Assembly (NCBI RefSeq): GCF_008364845.1
Contig: NZ_VTTP01000002.1
Location: 434,001-498,000, forward strand
Source: Actinotalea subterranea
Lineage (GTDB): Bacteria > Actinomycetota > Actinomycetes > Actinomycetales > Cellulomonadaceae
Direction of reading: 5' to 3'
Length of the DNA: 64,000 nt
Position 1 is the first letter of the stretch; each line of letters opens with the position of its first letter. Positions 35,147 to 43,798 of the stretch are shown here, in pieces. The notes under the pieces were generated by a model. The model worked only from the letters and a program-made list of their open reading frames with translations, did not search any database and was not told the origin of the DNA. The translations under genes and the position numbers were made by a program.

Positions 35147-36883
35147 CTAACCGTGGACGACGTCGATACGGGTGGAGTCGGTGGTCTCGGGCTCGTCGTC
35201 CGGGCCGCGGTGGGCGCCGTCGGACCCGATCTGGGCCGGCGCGCTGCCCTCGGTGGGCAGCGAGTCGTGCGCGCCGTGGGAGTGCGCGGCGGCGAGCTCG
35301 CGGGGGGTCACGGGCTCGACCCGGTCCTCGTAGAAGAACCGCGAGACGCGCTGGCGCAGGAGGTCCCTGCGGTAGCCCTTGCGGCGCACGCCGCGCTCGT
35401 CCTCGGCGGGGAGGATCTCGATGGGCCGTCGGGGCTCGTGCTGCACGCGCAGCCACCGCTCGTAGTCGTCGAGCGGCTTGTGCACCTCGACGTACTCACC
35501 GTGCGCGAACCGCACGATGCGACCGGTCTCGTGACCGTGCAGGACGAGCTCGCGGTCCTTGCGCTGCAGCCCGAGGGCGATGCGCTTGGTGGCCCAGAAC
35601 GCGACGACGGGGGCGACGAAGAGCAGCGCCCGGAACACGTTGGTGATGTCGTTGATCGCGAGGTCGAAGTGGGTTGCGAGCAGGTCGTTGGACCCCGCGA
35701 GGATGAGCACGAAGAACGCGGTGAGGATCGCGACGCCGGACGCGGTGCGCACCGGGGCGTTGCGCGGGCGGTCGAGCACGTGGTGCTCCCGCTTGTCGCC
35801 CGTCGCGAAGGCCTCGATGAACGGGTAGAGGGCGAGCGCCGTGAACAGCAGCCCCGGCACCACGACGGCGGGGACGAGGACGTTGAGCGAGAGCGTGAAC
35901 CCGCCGATCACCCACTCCGTGCCCTGGCCCGGCATGAGGCGTAGCGCCCCCTCCAGGAACAGCATGTACCAGTCGGGTTGTGCGCCCGCGGAGACGGGCG
36001 ACGGGTCGTACGGCCCGTAGTTCCAGACCGGGTTGATGGTCATCGTGGCGCCCATGAGGGCGAGAACGCCGAAGACGACGAAGAAGAAGCCGCCGGCCTT
36101 CGCGACGTACACCGGGAAGAGGGGGTAGCCCACGACGTTGCGGTCGGTGCGGCCGGGTCCCGGGTACTGGGTGTGCTTGTGGAGCACGACGAAGAACAGG
36201 TGGAGGCCGACGAGCGCGAGGATCAGCGCAGGCACGAGCAGGATGTGCACGGTGAAGAGCCGGGGGATGATGTGCTCGCCCGGGAACTCGCCGCCGAAGA
36301 TGAAGTACGACAGGTAGCTGCCGATGATCGGGATGGACTTGACGACCCCGTCGGTGATGCGCAGGCCGTTGCCGGACAGCACGTCGTCGGGCAGCGAGTA
36401 GCCCGTGAACCCGGCCGCGAGGCCAAGGATCATGAGCACGAACCCGACGAGCCAGTTGACCTCGCGCGGCGTGCGGAACGCACCCGTGAAGAACACACGC
36501 ATCATGTGCGTGATGATCGACGCCATGAACAGCAGCGCCGCCCAGTGGTGGATCTGCCGCATGAGCAGCCCGCCCGTGACCTCGAAGGACAGGTGCAGGG
36601 TGGAGGCGAACGCCTCGGACATCTCCTGGCCGCGCATCGTGGCGAGCGGTCCGTCGTAGGTGACGACACCCATGCTGGGCACGAAGAAGAGGGTCAGGAA
36701 GACGCCCGTGATGAGCAGGACGACGAACGAGTAGAGCGCGATCTCGCCGAGCAGGAACGACCAGTGGTCGGGGAAGATCTTGCGGGCGAAGCTCTTGACC
36801 GCGAGGCCGATGCCGGTCCGCTGGTCGAGGTAGTCGGCGGTGCCGCCGGCGGCGCGTGCGCCTGTGGTTGCTCGCGGGCTCAC
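35147..36883 (-). CDS. qcrB: cytochrome bc1 complex, cytochrome b subunit
   Basis: Quinol-oxidising diheme subunit of the bc1 complex, 578 residues. Heme ligands are the two His of HHWAALLFMASIITHMM and the two in the helix starting HILLVPALIL; the Qo-site motif is PDWY, the actinobacterial form of PEWY. About eight or nine membrane helices are followed by a long charged C-terminal extension of about 130 residues, typical of the phylum. It starts at GTG 36883 and overlaps the qcrA stop in GTGA. Last gene of ctaE-qcrC-qcrA-qcrB. Confidence 0.96.
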   Translation of the reverse strand: MSPRATTGARAAGGTADYLDQRTGIGLAVKSFARKIFPDHWSFLLGEIALYSFVVLLITGVFLTLFFVPSMGVVTYDGPLATMRGQEMSEAFASTLHLSFEVTGGLLMRQIHHWAALLFMASIITHMMRVFFTGAFRTPREVNWLVGFVLMILGLAAGFTGYSLPDDVLSGNGLRITDGVVKSIPIIGSYLSYFIFGGEFPGEHIIPRLFTVHILLVPALILALVGLHLFFVVLHKHTQYPGPGRTDRNVVGYPLFPVYVAKAGGFFFVVFGVLALMGATMTINPVWNYGPYDPSPVSAGAQPDWYMLFLEGALRLMPGQGTEWVIGGFTLSLNVLVPAVVVPGLLFTALALYPFIEAFATGDKREHHVLDRPRNAPVRTASGVAILTAFFVLILAGSNDLLATHFDLAINDITNVFRALLFVAPVVAFWATKRIALGLQRKDRELVLHGHETGRIVRFAHGEYVEVHKPLDDYERWLRVQHEPRRPIEILPAEDERGVRRKGYRRDLLRQRVSRFFYEDRVEPVTPRELAAAHSHGAHDSLPTEGSAPAQIGSDGAHRGPDDEPETTDSTRIDVVHG

Positions 36884-37908
36884 TTCAGGCGCTCCCAGTA
36901 GCTCGGGCCGATCGGTTCGTGGAAGTCGCTCTGCGCGACGAGGTAGCCCTCGTCGTCGACCGTGATGGGCAGCTGGGGGAGCGCGCGGTTCGCCGGGCCG
37001 AAGACGACCTTGGCCCCGTCGGCCATGTCGAAGGTCGACTGGTGGCACGGGCAGAGCAGGTGGTGGGTCTGCTGCTCGTAGAGCGCGACCGGGCAGCCGA
37101 CGTGCGTGCAGATCTTCGAGTACGCGACGATGCCCTCGTAGGACCAGTCCTTGCGCTCCGGGGCCTCCTTGAGGACCGCCGGGTCGAGCCGGACCATGAG
37201 GACGACAGCCTTGGCCTTCTCCTCGATCCAGTGCTCCTCCTCCTCGAGGCCCTCGGGGATGACGTGGAACACGGAGCCGACCGTGACCTCGGAGGCCTTG
37301 ATGGGCGTCCCGTTGGGGTCGCGGGCGAGCTTGCGGCCCTTGGTCCACACGGTGTGCCGGAACTTCGACACGTTCCAGTCGCCGCCGACCTCGCCGATGA
37401 GCGGCACGGCGATGCTGAGCGGGGCGAGGGCGACGGCGGACACGACGGCGCCCTTGAGCACCCCACGGCGGCCGATGCCCGAGTCCTTGGCGCCCTCCTG
37501 GAGGACCGCGACGGCCGCCTCCCGGGTCGCCGCGTCGCTGCGCTGCGGGTGGCGCGCCTCGACGCGCTCGTGGTCGGACATCAGGGTCTTCGCCCAGTGG
37601 ACGGCCGCGATGCCGATGCTGAACATGGCCAGGAAGAGGCCCAGGCCGAGGAGGAGGTTGGACAGCCGCACGCCCTCGACGGTCCCGTCGGCCGGGACGA
37701 CGAAGTACGCCACGAGGAACCCGACGGTGCCGAGCACGGACAGGCCGAACATCGCGACGACCTGGCGCTCGGAACGCTTGGCCGCGGCCGGGTCCGTGTC
37801 GCCCACACGTGCGACGTGCGGGCCGAGGCCCGGGTCCTCGAACCGCTCGGGCAGCGCGTGCTCCCCGTCGTGGACGGTGAGGTCCGCGGAGGTGGGCTCG
37901 TTGCTCAT
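36880..37908 (-). CDS. qcrA: cytochrome bc1 complex, Rieske iron-sulfur subunit
   Basis: Rieske subunit, 342 residues. It has three membrane helices, as in actinobacteria; the third follows a twin-arginine motif (IGRRGVLKGAVVSAVAL, about 155), so the Rieske domain is probably moved out by Tat. The 2Fe-2S ligands are in CTHVGCPV and CPCHQSTF. The ATG at 37908 is preferred over an upstream extension because it overlaps the qcrC stop in ATGA. Confidence 0.95.
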   Translation of the reverse strand: MSNEPTSADLTVHDGEHALPERFEDPGLGPHVARVGDTDPAAAKRSERQVVAMFGLSVLGTVGFLVAYFVVPADGTVEGVRLSNLLLGLGLFLAMFSIGIAAVHWAKTLMSDHERVEARHPQRSDAATREAAVAVLQEGAKDSGIGRRGVLKGAVVSAVALAPLSIAVPLIGEVGGDWNVSKFRHTVWTKGRKLARDPNGTPIKASEVTVGSVFHVIPEGLEEEEHWIEEKAKAVVLMVRLDPAVLKEAPERKDWSYEGIVAYSKICTHVGCPVALYEQQTHHLLCPCHQSTFDMADGAKVVFGPANRALPQLPITVDDEGYLVAQSDFHEPIGPSYWERLK

Positions 37909-38684
37909 GAGGACTTCGCTCCGATCCAGACGCTCAGGCCGATCAGCAGGCCGATGCCGACGACCCACACCCACAGGCCCTCAGCCACGGGGCCGACGGC
38001 GCCGAGGTCCGTGCCGCCCGGTGAGCCGGCCTGCTGCTCCTCGAGGAACGCGATGACGTCGCGCTTGTCCTCGGGCGACAGGTTCGCCTCGTTGAACACA
38101 GGCATCGACTGGGGGCCCGTGAGCATGGCCTCGTAGACCTGGGTGGGCGTGGAGCCCGAGAGGTCGGGTGCGAACTTGCCCTCGGACAGGGCGCCGCCCT
38201 TGCCGATCGCCCCGTGGCACATCGCGCAGTTGGTCCGGAAGACGGCCATGCCGTTCGCGGGGTCGGCGTCGGTCGTGTCGACCTGCTCAGCGGTGGGGAT
38301 CGCGGGCCCCGGGGCGAGAGAGGCGACGTATGCCGCGAGCTGGCGGGTCTGCTCCTCGTCGAGCTGCGGGGGCTTCGCCATGGCCTGGGGCCCGTTCATC
38401 TGCATGGGCATCCGGCCCGTGCTGACCTGGAAGTCGACGGCCGCGGCACCGACACCGATGAGGGACGGCACGCCGTCACGGCCCTCCGCGCTCGGCCCGT
38501 GGCACGTCGCGCAGTTCGCCTGGAACAGGGCCTCGCCGGCCTCGATGTCGGACTCGCTGGGTGCGGCGGCGCTGGCGGCGCTCGGGGCCAGGGCCGCGTA
38601 GACGGCCCCGGTGAGGAGGAGCGCCAGCGCGAGCAGCACGGCCGGCGCGAACCGGTGGTGCCTGCGGGCGGCGATTGCCTTCAC
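37905..38684 (-). CDS. qcrC: cytochrome bc1 complex, diheme cytochrome c subunit
   Basis: Diheme c-type cytochrome that hands electrons directly to the aa3 oxidase, replacing a soluble cytochrome c. It is 259 residues: N-terminal signal/anchor (about 12-35), two heme domains with CATCH and CAMCH (about 58 and 155), distal Met candidates in GRMPMQM and QSMPVF, and a C-terminal membrane helix (about 235-252). GTG start at 38684. A 154-nt gap separates it from ctaE, probably with a processing or second promoter site. Confidence 0.95.
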   Translation of the reverse strand: MKAIAARRHHRFAPAVLLALALLLTGAVYAALAPSAASAAAPSESDIEAGEALFQANCATCHGPSAEGRDGVPSLIGVGAAAVDFQVSTGRMPMQMNGPQAMAKPPQLDEEQTRQLAAYVASLAPGPAIPTAEQVDTTDADPANGMAVFRTNCAMCHGAIGKGGALSEGKFAPDLSGSTPTQVYEAMLTGPQSMPVFNEANLSPEDKRDVIAFLEEQQAGSPGGTDLGAVGPVAEGLWVWVVGIGLLIGLSVWIGAKSS

Positions 38685-38838
38685 GAAGCGGACCTCTTCT
38701 CCTGGGTGCGTCCGCTCCGGTGCGGACGTGCGGTGCGTGCGGTGCGGGTGGTGCTCGTGGTGCGTGGGCGTGCGTCGCTCGGGGTCGCGTGACCGTCCGG
38801 CGCCCCCGTCTGGTGCCGGCGGGCCGCGCGCGCGTCCG

Positions 38839-39477
38839 TCATCGGATCAGGTAGATCGCGCCGAAGAGGGCGATCCAGACGACGTCGACGAAGTGCCAGT
38901 AGTAGGACGTCACGATGGCCGTCGTCGCCTCGTGGTGGCCGAACCTCTTCGCGGTGAACGAGCGCCCCAACAGGAAGAGGAAGGCGATGAGGCCGCCGAT
39001 GACGTGCAGGCCGTGGAAGCCCGTGGTCAGGTAGAACACCGACCCGTACGGGCTCGAGGAGATCGTCAGCCCCTCGTGCACCAGCTCCGCGTACTCGAAG
39101 GCCTGGCCGCCGATGAAGATCGAGCCCATGACGTACGTGAGGGTCATCCACTCGTTCATGCCCCAGCGGTTGACCTGCAGCAGGCTGCCGGTGCGCCGCG
39201 GCTGGAACCGCTCGGCGGCCCACACTCCCATCTGGCACGTGATGGAGCTGAGCACCAGGACGATGGTGTTGGCGGTCGCGAACGTCAGGTTGAGCTTCGC
39301 CGTCTCCTCGGGCCACACCTCCGGGACCGTCGAGCGGATGGTGAAGTACATCGCGAACAGGCCCGCGAAGAACATGAGCTCGCTGGCGAGCCAGACGATC
39401 GTGCCGACCGACACCGGATTGGGTCGGTTGACACTCAGGTGCGGGTGCGTGGCGGGGGCAGCCGTGGCGGTGGACAC
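38839..39477 (-). CDS. ctaE: cytochrome c oxidase subunit III
   Basis: Non-catalytic oxidase subunit, 212 residues, with five membrane helices. Typical motifs: [18 protein letters not shown] near residue 32, [28 protein letters not shown] and [19 protein letters not shown]. The GTG at 39477 is chosen instead of an upstream ATG because the sequence CATAAT lies 6 nt before it, giving a leaderless mRNA with that GTG at the 5' end. First gene of the ctaE-qcrCAB operon. Confidence 0.95.
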   Translation of the reverse strand: MSTATAAPATHPHLSVNRPNPVSVGTIVWLASELMFFAGLFAMYFTIRSTVPEVWPEETAKLNLTFATANTIVLVLSSITCQMGVWAAERFQPRRTGSLLQVNRWGMNEWMTLTYVMGSIFIGGQAFEYAELVHEGLTISSSPYGSVFYLTTGFHGLHVIGGLIAFLFLLGRSFTAKRFGHHEATTAIVTSYYWHFVDVVWIALFGAIYLIR

Positions 39478-39483
39478 CCGCAC

Positions 39484-39489
39484 ATTATG
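39484..39489 (-). promoter_or_regulatory. -10 hexamer of the ctaE-qcrCAB operon
   Basis: CATAAT on the minus strand is one mismatch from TATAAT and is the best -10 in the window. The next 6 nt run to the GTG, so the transcript likely begins at the start codon. TTGGAC at 39512-39517 is 22 nt away, too far for a standard -35. Confidence 0.65.
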
Positions 39490-39507
39490 GCCGAAGGACG
39501 CGCCGCG

Positions 39508-39544
39508 TGGGTCCAAAGGCCTAGGCGCGTTGGGTCCAAGGGCC
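39508..39544. repeat. 14-bp direct repeat upstream of ctaE
   Basis: TGGGTCCAAAGGCC (39508-39521) and TGGGTCCAAGGGCC (39531-39544) differ at one base and start 23 bp apart, about two helix turns. They lie just upstream of the ctaE -10, where an activator would bind, in a 235-nt intergenic region that also serves the gene at 39712. Confidence 0.6.
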
Positions 39545-39711
39545 CAGATGTGACCCGATCGGACCGGTTTCCCGCCTCCGAGGCGGTGGTCTCACGGCAC
39601 GGACGCGCTGCGCGTGCCCGGTGCCCGCACCCGGGCGCGTCCGTGCCAAGATGCTTCTGCGCCGCGTGACACCTGCCGCGGCACGGACAGCCGAGGACTG
39701 GTGAGGCGACG

Positions 39712-40158
39712 ATGGCCACGACGGACGAGCACGACGAGTGGGAGGTCGCGGAGGCGCACGACGCCCCCACGACCCTGCGGGTCCTCCTCTACAGCGACCA
39801 CGTCGAGACGCGCGACGCCGTCATGCTCGCGGTCGGTCGGCGCATCGCCAAGGACCTCCCGCCGGTCGAGTGGCTCCAGGTCGCCACGGCCGCCGCTGCC
39901 GAGTCGGCCGTCCGCGAGGGCGGGCTGGACCTCCTCGTGCTCGACGGCGAGGCGGGCAAGACGGGTGGGCTCGGGCTGTGCCGCCAGCTCAAGGACGAGA
40001 TCTTCCGCTGCCCGCCGGTCCTGGTGCTCATCGCACGGCCCGCCGACGCGTGGCTCGCCTCCTGGTCGGCCGCGGACGAGGTCGTCCAGCGCCCGCTCGA
40101 CCCGATGGTCCTCCAGCAGGCCGTCGCCGGCCTGCTCCGGCGCGCCTCCGTCGCCTGA
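39712..40158 (+). CDS. response-regulator receiver-like protein
   Basis: Single-domain protein of 148 residues resembling a CheY-type receiver. After an acidic N-terminus (to about 20), it has [16 protein letters not shown], the candidate phosphorylated Asp in [11 protein letters not shown] (about residue 78), and VVQRPLDP near the end where the conserved Lys-Pro would be; the Lys is Arg. The N-terminal acidic pair of true receivers is reduced to one Asp, so phosphorylation is doubtful. No output domain. It overlaps trpD by one base (TGATG). Role unknown. Confidence 0.7.
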   Translation: MATTDEHDEWEVAEAHDAPTTLRVLLYSDHVETRDAVMLAVGRRIAKDLPPVEWLQVATAAAAESAVREGGLDLLVLDGEAGKTGGLGLCRQLKDEIFRCPPVLVLIARPADAWLASWSAADEVVQRPLDPMVLQQAVAGLLRRASVA

Positions 40159-41213
40159 TGTCGGGTACGGCCACCACGACCTGGCCGGGGATCCTCCGGG
40201 CGCTGCTCGCCGGGCGTGACCTGTCGACGCAGGACACCCGCTGGGTCATGCGCCAGGTCATGGCCGGCGAGGCGAGCCCCGTGCAGCTCGCCGGCTTCCT
40301 GGTGGCCCTGCGCGCCAAGGGCGAGACGGTCCAGGAGCTCACCGGTCTGACCGAGGAGATGCTCGCGCACGCGCACCGCATCACGGTTCCCGGCCGCAGC
40401 GTCGACATCGTCGGCACGGGCGGTGACATGCAGAACACCGTCAACATCTCGACGATGGCGGCGCTCGTCGCCGCCGGCGCCGGTCTGCGCGTCGTCAAGC
40501 ACGGCGGCCGGGCTGCGTCGTCGTCGAGCGGCACGGCGGACGTGCTCGAGGCGCTCGGGCTCCGGCTCGACCACGCGCCGCAGCGCGTCGCGGAGCTTGC
40601 GGGCGAGGTCGGCATCACGTTCTGCTTCGCGCAGGTGTTCCACCCGGCGATGAGGCACGCGGCACCCGCCCGACGCGACCTCGGTGTGCCGACGGCGTTC
40701 AACCTGCTCGGTCCGCTCACCAACCCGGCGCAGCCGGCCGCAGCGGCCATCGGCGTCGCGGACGAGAGGATGGCGCCGCTGATGGCCGGGGTCCTCGCGG
40801 GCCGCGGCACGTCCGCGCTCGTCTTCCGCGGCCACGGGGGGCTCGACGAGCTGGCCGCGACCGGGCCGGCCCAGGTGTGGTGGGTGCGGGACGGTGCCGT
40901 GGCCGAGCACACGCTCGACCCCGTGGGCGAGCTGGGCATGGCCCCCGTGACGATCGAGGAGCTGCGTGGTGGCTCGCCGGCTGAGAACGCCGACGTGGTG
41001 CGCCGTCTCCTGGCAGGTGAGCCCGGACCGGTGCGGCAGACGGTGCTGCTCAACGCGGCCGCCGCGATCGTCGCGGACGGCACAGCGCCCGGAGCGGGCG
41101 AGGGGACCCTGGCGGAGCGCTGTGCGGCGGGCCTGCGTGTCGCCGCGGCAGCCGTGGACGACGGGCGTGCGGCGGCGGTGCTCGACCGCTGGATAGCGGC
41201 GTCCCAGGCCTGA
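40158..41213 (+). CDS. trpD: anthranilate phosphoribosyltransferase
   Basis: Second step of tryptophan synthesis: joins anthranilate to PRPP. It is 351 residues, with motifs [17 protein letters not shown] (PRPP-binding), [20 protein letters not shown], and [13 protein letters not shown]. The canonical GNRxxSS reads GGRAASS here, an actinobacterial variant. It stands apart from other trp genes, as in mycobacteria where trpD also lies next to ctaE. Its last codons form part of a terminator hairpin. Confidence 0.95.
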   Translation: MSGTATTTWPGILRALLAGRDLSTQDTRWVMRQVMAGEASPVQLAGFLVALRAKGETVQELTGLTEEMLAHAHRITVPGRSVDIVGTGGDMQNTVNISTMAALVAAGAGLRVVKHGGRAASSSSGTADVLEALGLRLDHAPQRVAELAGEVGITFCFAQVFHPAMRHAAPARRDLGVPTAFNLLGPLTNPAQPAAAAIGVADERMAPLMAGVLAGRGTSALVFRGHGGLDELAATGPAQVWWVRDGAVAEHTLDPVGELGMAPVTIEELRGGSPAENADVVRRLLAGEPGPVRQTVLLNAAAAIVADGTAPGAGEGTLAERCAAGLRVAAAAVDDGRAAAVLDRWIAASQA

Positions 41214-41233
41214 CGCCGGGCGTCAGGCCTGGG
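41203..41233 (+). terminator. hairpin terminator overlapping the trpD stop codon
   Basis: 14-bp perfect stem (41203-41216 with 41220-41233) with a 3-nt loop. The trpD stop at 41211-41213 lies inside the first arm; the second arm is the first unit of a tandem repeat. Confidence 0.75.
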
Positions 41234-41292
41234 TTGATGCCGCGCGTCGGACCTTGGCTGATGCCGCGCGTCAGGCCTGGGCTCGACCCTGC
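41221..41292. repeat. 24-bp tandem repeat, three units
   Basis: Units begin at 41221, 41245 and 41269 with CGTCAGGCCT or CGTCGGACCT and end in GATGCCGCG in the first two; the third diverges after 12 nt. The array fills the gap between trpD and the convergent AsnC-type gene. Confidence 0.75.
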
Positions 41293-41317
41293 GGCCTGAG
41301 CCGGGCGGCCGCGGCCG

Positions 41318-41599
41318 TCAGCCCTCGAGGCCGAGGTCGAAGGCCTGGTCGAGGTCGCGCGAGGAGTACGCGCGGAACGCGATGTACGTCTGGGTGCGGA
41401 GCACGCCGTCGACCTTGCTGATGTGGTCGGCGATCACGTCGGCAAGCTGCTCGTGCTCGCGCACGCGCACCATGGCGATGAGGTCGACCTCGCCCGTCAC
41501 GGAGTAGACCTCGGTCACGCCGGGGACCTCTGCCACCGCCGCCGCGATCTCGGGGATCTGCGCCGGGTCGGTGTCGATGTGGACGATGGCAGTGATCAT
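41318..41599 (-). CDS. stand-alone Lrp/AsnC effector-binding (RAM) domain protein
   Basis: Protein of 93 residues that is only the alpha-beta ligand-binding domain of Lrp/AsnC regulators (ITAIVHIDTDPAQIPEIAAA at the start, VYSVTGEVDLIAMVRVRE in the middle, LRTQTYIAFRAYS at the end). The DNA-binding half is absent by design, not broken: such short forms are common in actinobacteria. It probably binds an amino acid and may pair with full-length regulators. The ATG at 41599 has a GAAGGACCG ribosome site. Confidence 0.85.
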   Translation of the reverse strand: MITAIVHIDTDPAQIPEIAAAVAEVPGVTEVYSVTGEVDLIAMVRVREHEQLADVIADHISKVDGVLRTQTYIAFRAYSSRDLDQAFDLGLEG

Positions 41600-41630
41600 G
41601 GCGGTCCTTCGGTCGGTGCGGGTGTGGCCA

Positions 41631-43688
41631 TCATGCCGCGCTCTCGTGCGCGGTGCCGTCGGCCGGGGCCGAGGCGGCGTCGGACGAGGGATCGGTTCCG
41701 TAGGCCGCGGGAGCGGTGCCGTGGGCCGCGGGAGCGGTGCCGTCGGCCGGGGGAGCGGTGCCGTCGGCCGGGGCCCGCGGGGTCGCGGTGAGCGCGTTGA
41801 GCGCGTTCACGACGGCGGCCGTCGCGCCGGGCTGGCGGTACGCCTCGGCGCCCCGCACGGGGCACGCCCAGCCCTCGGCGGCTTCCACGAGTCGCACGCC
41901 CGGCTGCTCGAGCCAGGCGAGCACGAGGTCCGTCTCCTCCGGGTGCGCGCTCGTCGCGGGCGCGCACGGCGGCTCGACGTGCTCGGCTGTCGCGAGGAGC
42001 GAGGCGATCACGGGGCGAGGGTCTGTGCCGGGCGGCGTGGAGGTGGTCGCGCAGAGGCGCCCGTGGCGCACGACGACGAGCTCCCACCCGCCGCCGTCGC
42101 GCGGGCGGGCTGCGACGAGCTGGGCGTGCTCGGCCGCGCGTCGTGAGCGCTGGGCGCGGGCGGACGCCCGCAGGAAGGCGGCGAGCTGGTCCCGCCACGC
42201 GGCGGCCTCCTCGAACCGCTCCGCGGCCGTCAGGGCCGCGATGCGGCTCGCGTGCGCCTCGAGCACAGGCCCGGGGTCCTCGGTCATCGCGCGCCGCACC
42301 TGGTCGACGACGGCCCCGTAGGCGTGGGTGTCCTGCCCGCCGACGCACGGCGCGCCGCACCGCCCCATGCCGGCGAGCGCGCACGGGCTGGCGCCCGGTG
42401 CCGCGACCTTGGGCAGCCGTCCGCTGCACTGCCGCAGCGCGAACGCCGCGTGCAGGGCGTCGACCGCCTGCTGCGCGGCCGCCCTGCTCCCGAACGGGCC
42501 GATGTGCGCCTCCGTGCTCCCCCCGCTGGCCCCGTCCGGTCGGACCTCCCGCACCACGGACAGCCGGGGGAAGGCCTCCGCGGTCAGGCGCACCCAGGGG
42601 AGCCGCTCAGGGAAGCGGGAGCGGCGGTTGTACCGCGGTGAGTGCTCGGCGATGAGACGCAGCTCGCGGACCTGTGCCTCGAGGACGGTGCCGCACACGA
42701 TGGGCACGACCTCCTCGGCCAGGCCGACCATCTCGTTCATCCGACGCCGGTGCTCGGCCGCCGTGAAGTAGCTCCGCACGCGCGTGCGGATCGAGGTCGC
42801 GGTGCCGACGTAGAGGATCTCGCCGCGGGCGTCGCGGAACTGGTAGACGCCGGGCGCGTCCGGCAGGCCGTCGGCCAGGTGACGCTTGCGCCGGCGCGCA
42901 GCGGGCACCGGGTCGGCCGCGGTGGCGAGGTCCTCGAGGTGGGTGACGCCCAGGGGGCCGAGCCTGGCTAGGATCGCGTGGAGCACGTCGACGGTCGCGC
43001 GCGCGTCGGACAGCGCCCGGTGGTCGGGGGTCACGGTCGCCCGGAAGTAGGCGGCGAGCGTGCCGAGCTTGTGGTTGGGCACCTCGTCCCGCGTCACCGC
43101 ACGGCGGGCGAGGGCCACCGTGTCGACGACCTGCTGGCCGGGCCATTCGTAGCCGTGGGCGGCGGCCGCTGCCTTGAGGAACCCGATGTCGAACCCCGCG
43201 TTGTGCGCGACCAGGACGGCGCCGCGCGCGAACTCGAGGAAGCTGGGCAGCACCTGCTCGATGCGCGGCGCGCCCCGGACCATGGACGTGGTGATGCCCG
43301 TGAGCGTCGCGATGAAGGCCGGCACGGGGACTCCGGGGTCGACGAGGGTCTGGAACTCGCCGATCACCTGGCCGCCCCGGACCTTGACCGCGCCGATCTC
43401 GGTGATGCCCGACGTCGCGGGCGTCCCCCCGGTCGTCTCGAGGTCGACGACGACGAACGTGACCTGGGAGAGCGGCGTCCCCACGTCGTCGAGCGTGAGC
43501 TGGACGCCTGTGCCGCCGGGGCCGGGCAACGGGTGGCGAGGCTGGTCCGGGACCTGGGGGGAGTGCGGCTGCGGCTGCGCGGCACGTGGGGCGGGCTGGC
43601 GCGGCACTGGGCGCTCGAGGTGCTGCGGGTGCTGGAGGTGCGGCGGCGGGTCGAGGACCGCACCGCCGGCGGGGCCGGCGTCGAGCAT
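41631..43688 (-). CDS. DEDDh 3'-5' exonuclease fused to a GIY-YIG (UvrC-like) nuclease
   Basis: DNA repair-type protein of 685 residues with two nucleases. Residues about 70-240: DnaQ-like exonuclease with FVVVDLETTGG, LVAHNAGFDIGFL and HRALSDARATVD. Residues about 270-370: GIY-YIG domain with LPDAPGVYQFRDARGEILYV and RTRVRSYF. A UvrC-like region follows, including CALAGMGRCGAPC (possible metal site) and a UvrB/C-type helix. The C-terminus is a Pro/Ala repeat. Related to E. coli Cho and mycobacterial Rv2191. ATG 43688 is preferred over GTG 43718 because TACCGT lies 7 nt before it (leaderless layout). Confidence 0.88.
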   Translation of the reverse strand: MLDAGPAGGAVLDPPPHLQHPQHLERPVPRQPAPRAAQPQPHSPQVPDQPRHPLPGPGGTGVQLTLDDVGTPLSQVTFVVVDLETTGGTPATSGITEIGAVKVRGGQVIGEFQTLVDPGVPVPAFIATLTGITTSMVRGAPRIEQVLPSFLEFARGAVLVAHNAGFDIGFLKAAAAAHGYEWPGQQVVDTVALARRAVTRDEVPNHKLGTLAAYFRATVTPDHRALSDARATVDVLHAILARLGPLGVTHLEDLATAADPVPAARRRKRHLADGLPDAPGVYQFRDARGEILYVGTATSIRTRVRSYFTAAEHRRRMNEMVGLAEEVVPIVCGTVLEAQVRELRLIAEHSPRYNRRSRFPERLPWVRLTAEAFPRLSVVREVRPDGASGGSTEAHIGPFGSRAAAQQAVDALHAAFALRQCSGRLPKVAAPGASPCALAGMGRCGAPCVGGQDTHAYGAVVDQVRRAMTEDPGPVLEAHASRIAALTAAERFEEAAAWRDQLAAFLRASARAQRSRRAAEHAQLVAARPRDGGGWELVVVRHGRLCATTSTPPGTDPRPVIASLLATAEHVEPPCAPATSAHPEETDLVLAWLEQPGVRLVEAAEGWACPVRGAEAYRQPGATAAVVNALNALTATPRAPADGTAPPADGTAPAAHGTAPAAYGTDPSSDAASAPADGTAHESAA
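41694..41777. repeat. 21-bp coding tandem repeat at the end of the exonuclease gene
   Basis: Four in-frame 21-bp units (from 41694, 41715, 41736, 41757) encode heptapeptides of the type APADGTA/PAAHGTA. Unit sequences differ at a few positions. The tail is likely disordered and length-variable. Confidence 0.8.
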
Positions 43689-43798
43689 GTCAGCGACGGT
43701 AGGCCAGGGCGCCGACACGGGCCGCGCACCCGGGCCGCGTGTCGCGGCGGGGACCGGGGGACGGGGCCGTGTCGGTGGTGGCGCCTAGCGTGCGAGGC

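Noticed and set aside
41221-41292. CRISPR array
   Set aside because: The three units are directly adjacent with no spacers; the same holds for the arrays at 51735 and 62661.
41318-41599. Truncated Lrp/AsnC regulator
   Set aside because: The 93-residue RAM-only form has its own start and ribosome site, and such proteins are a normal family, so it is not a fragment.
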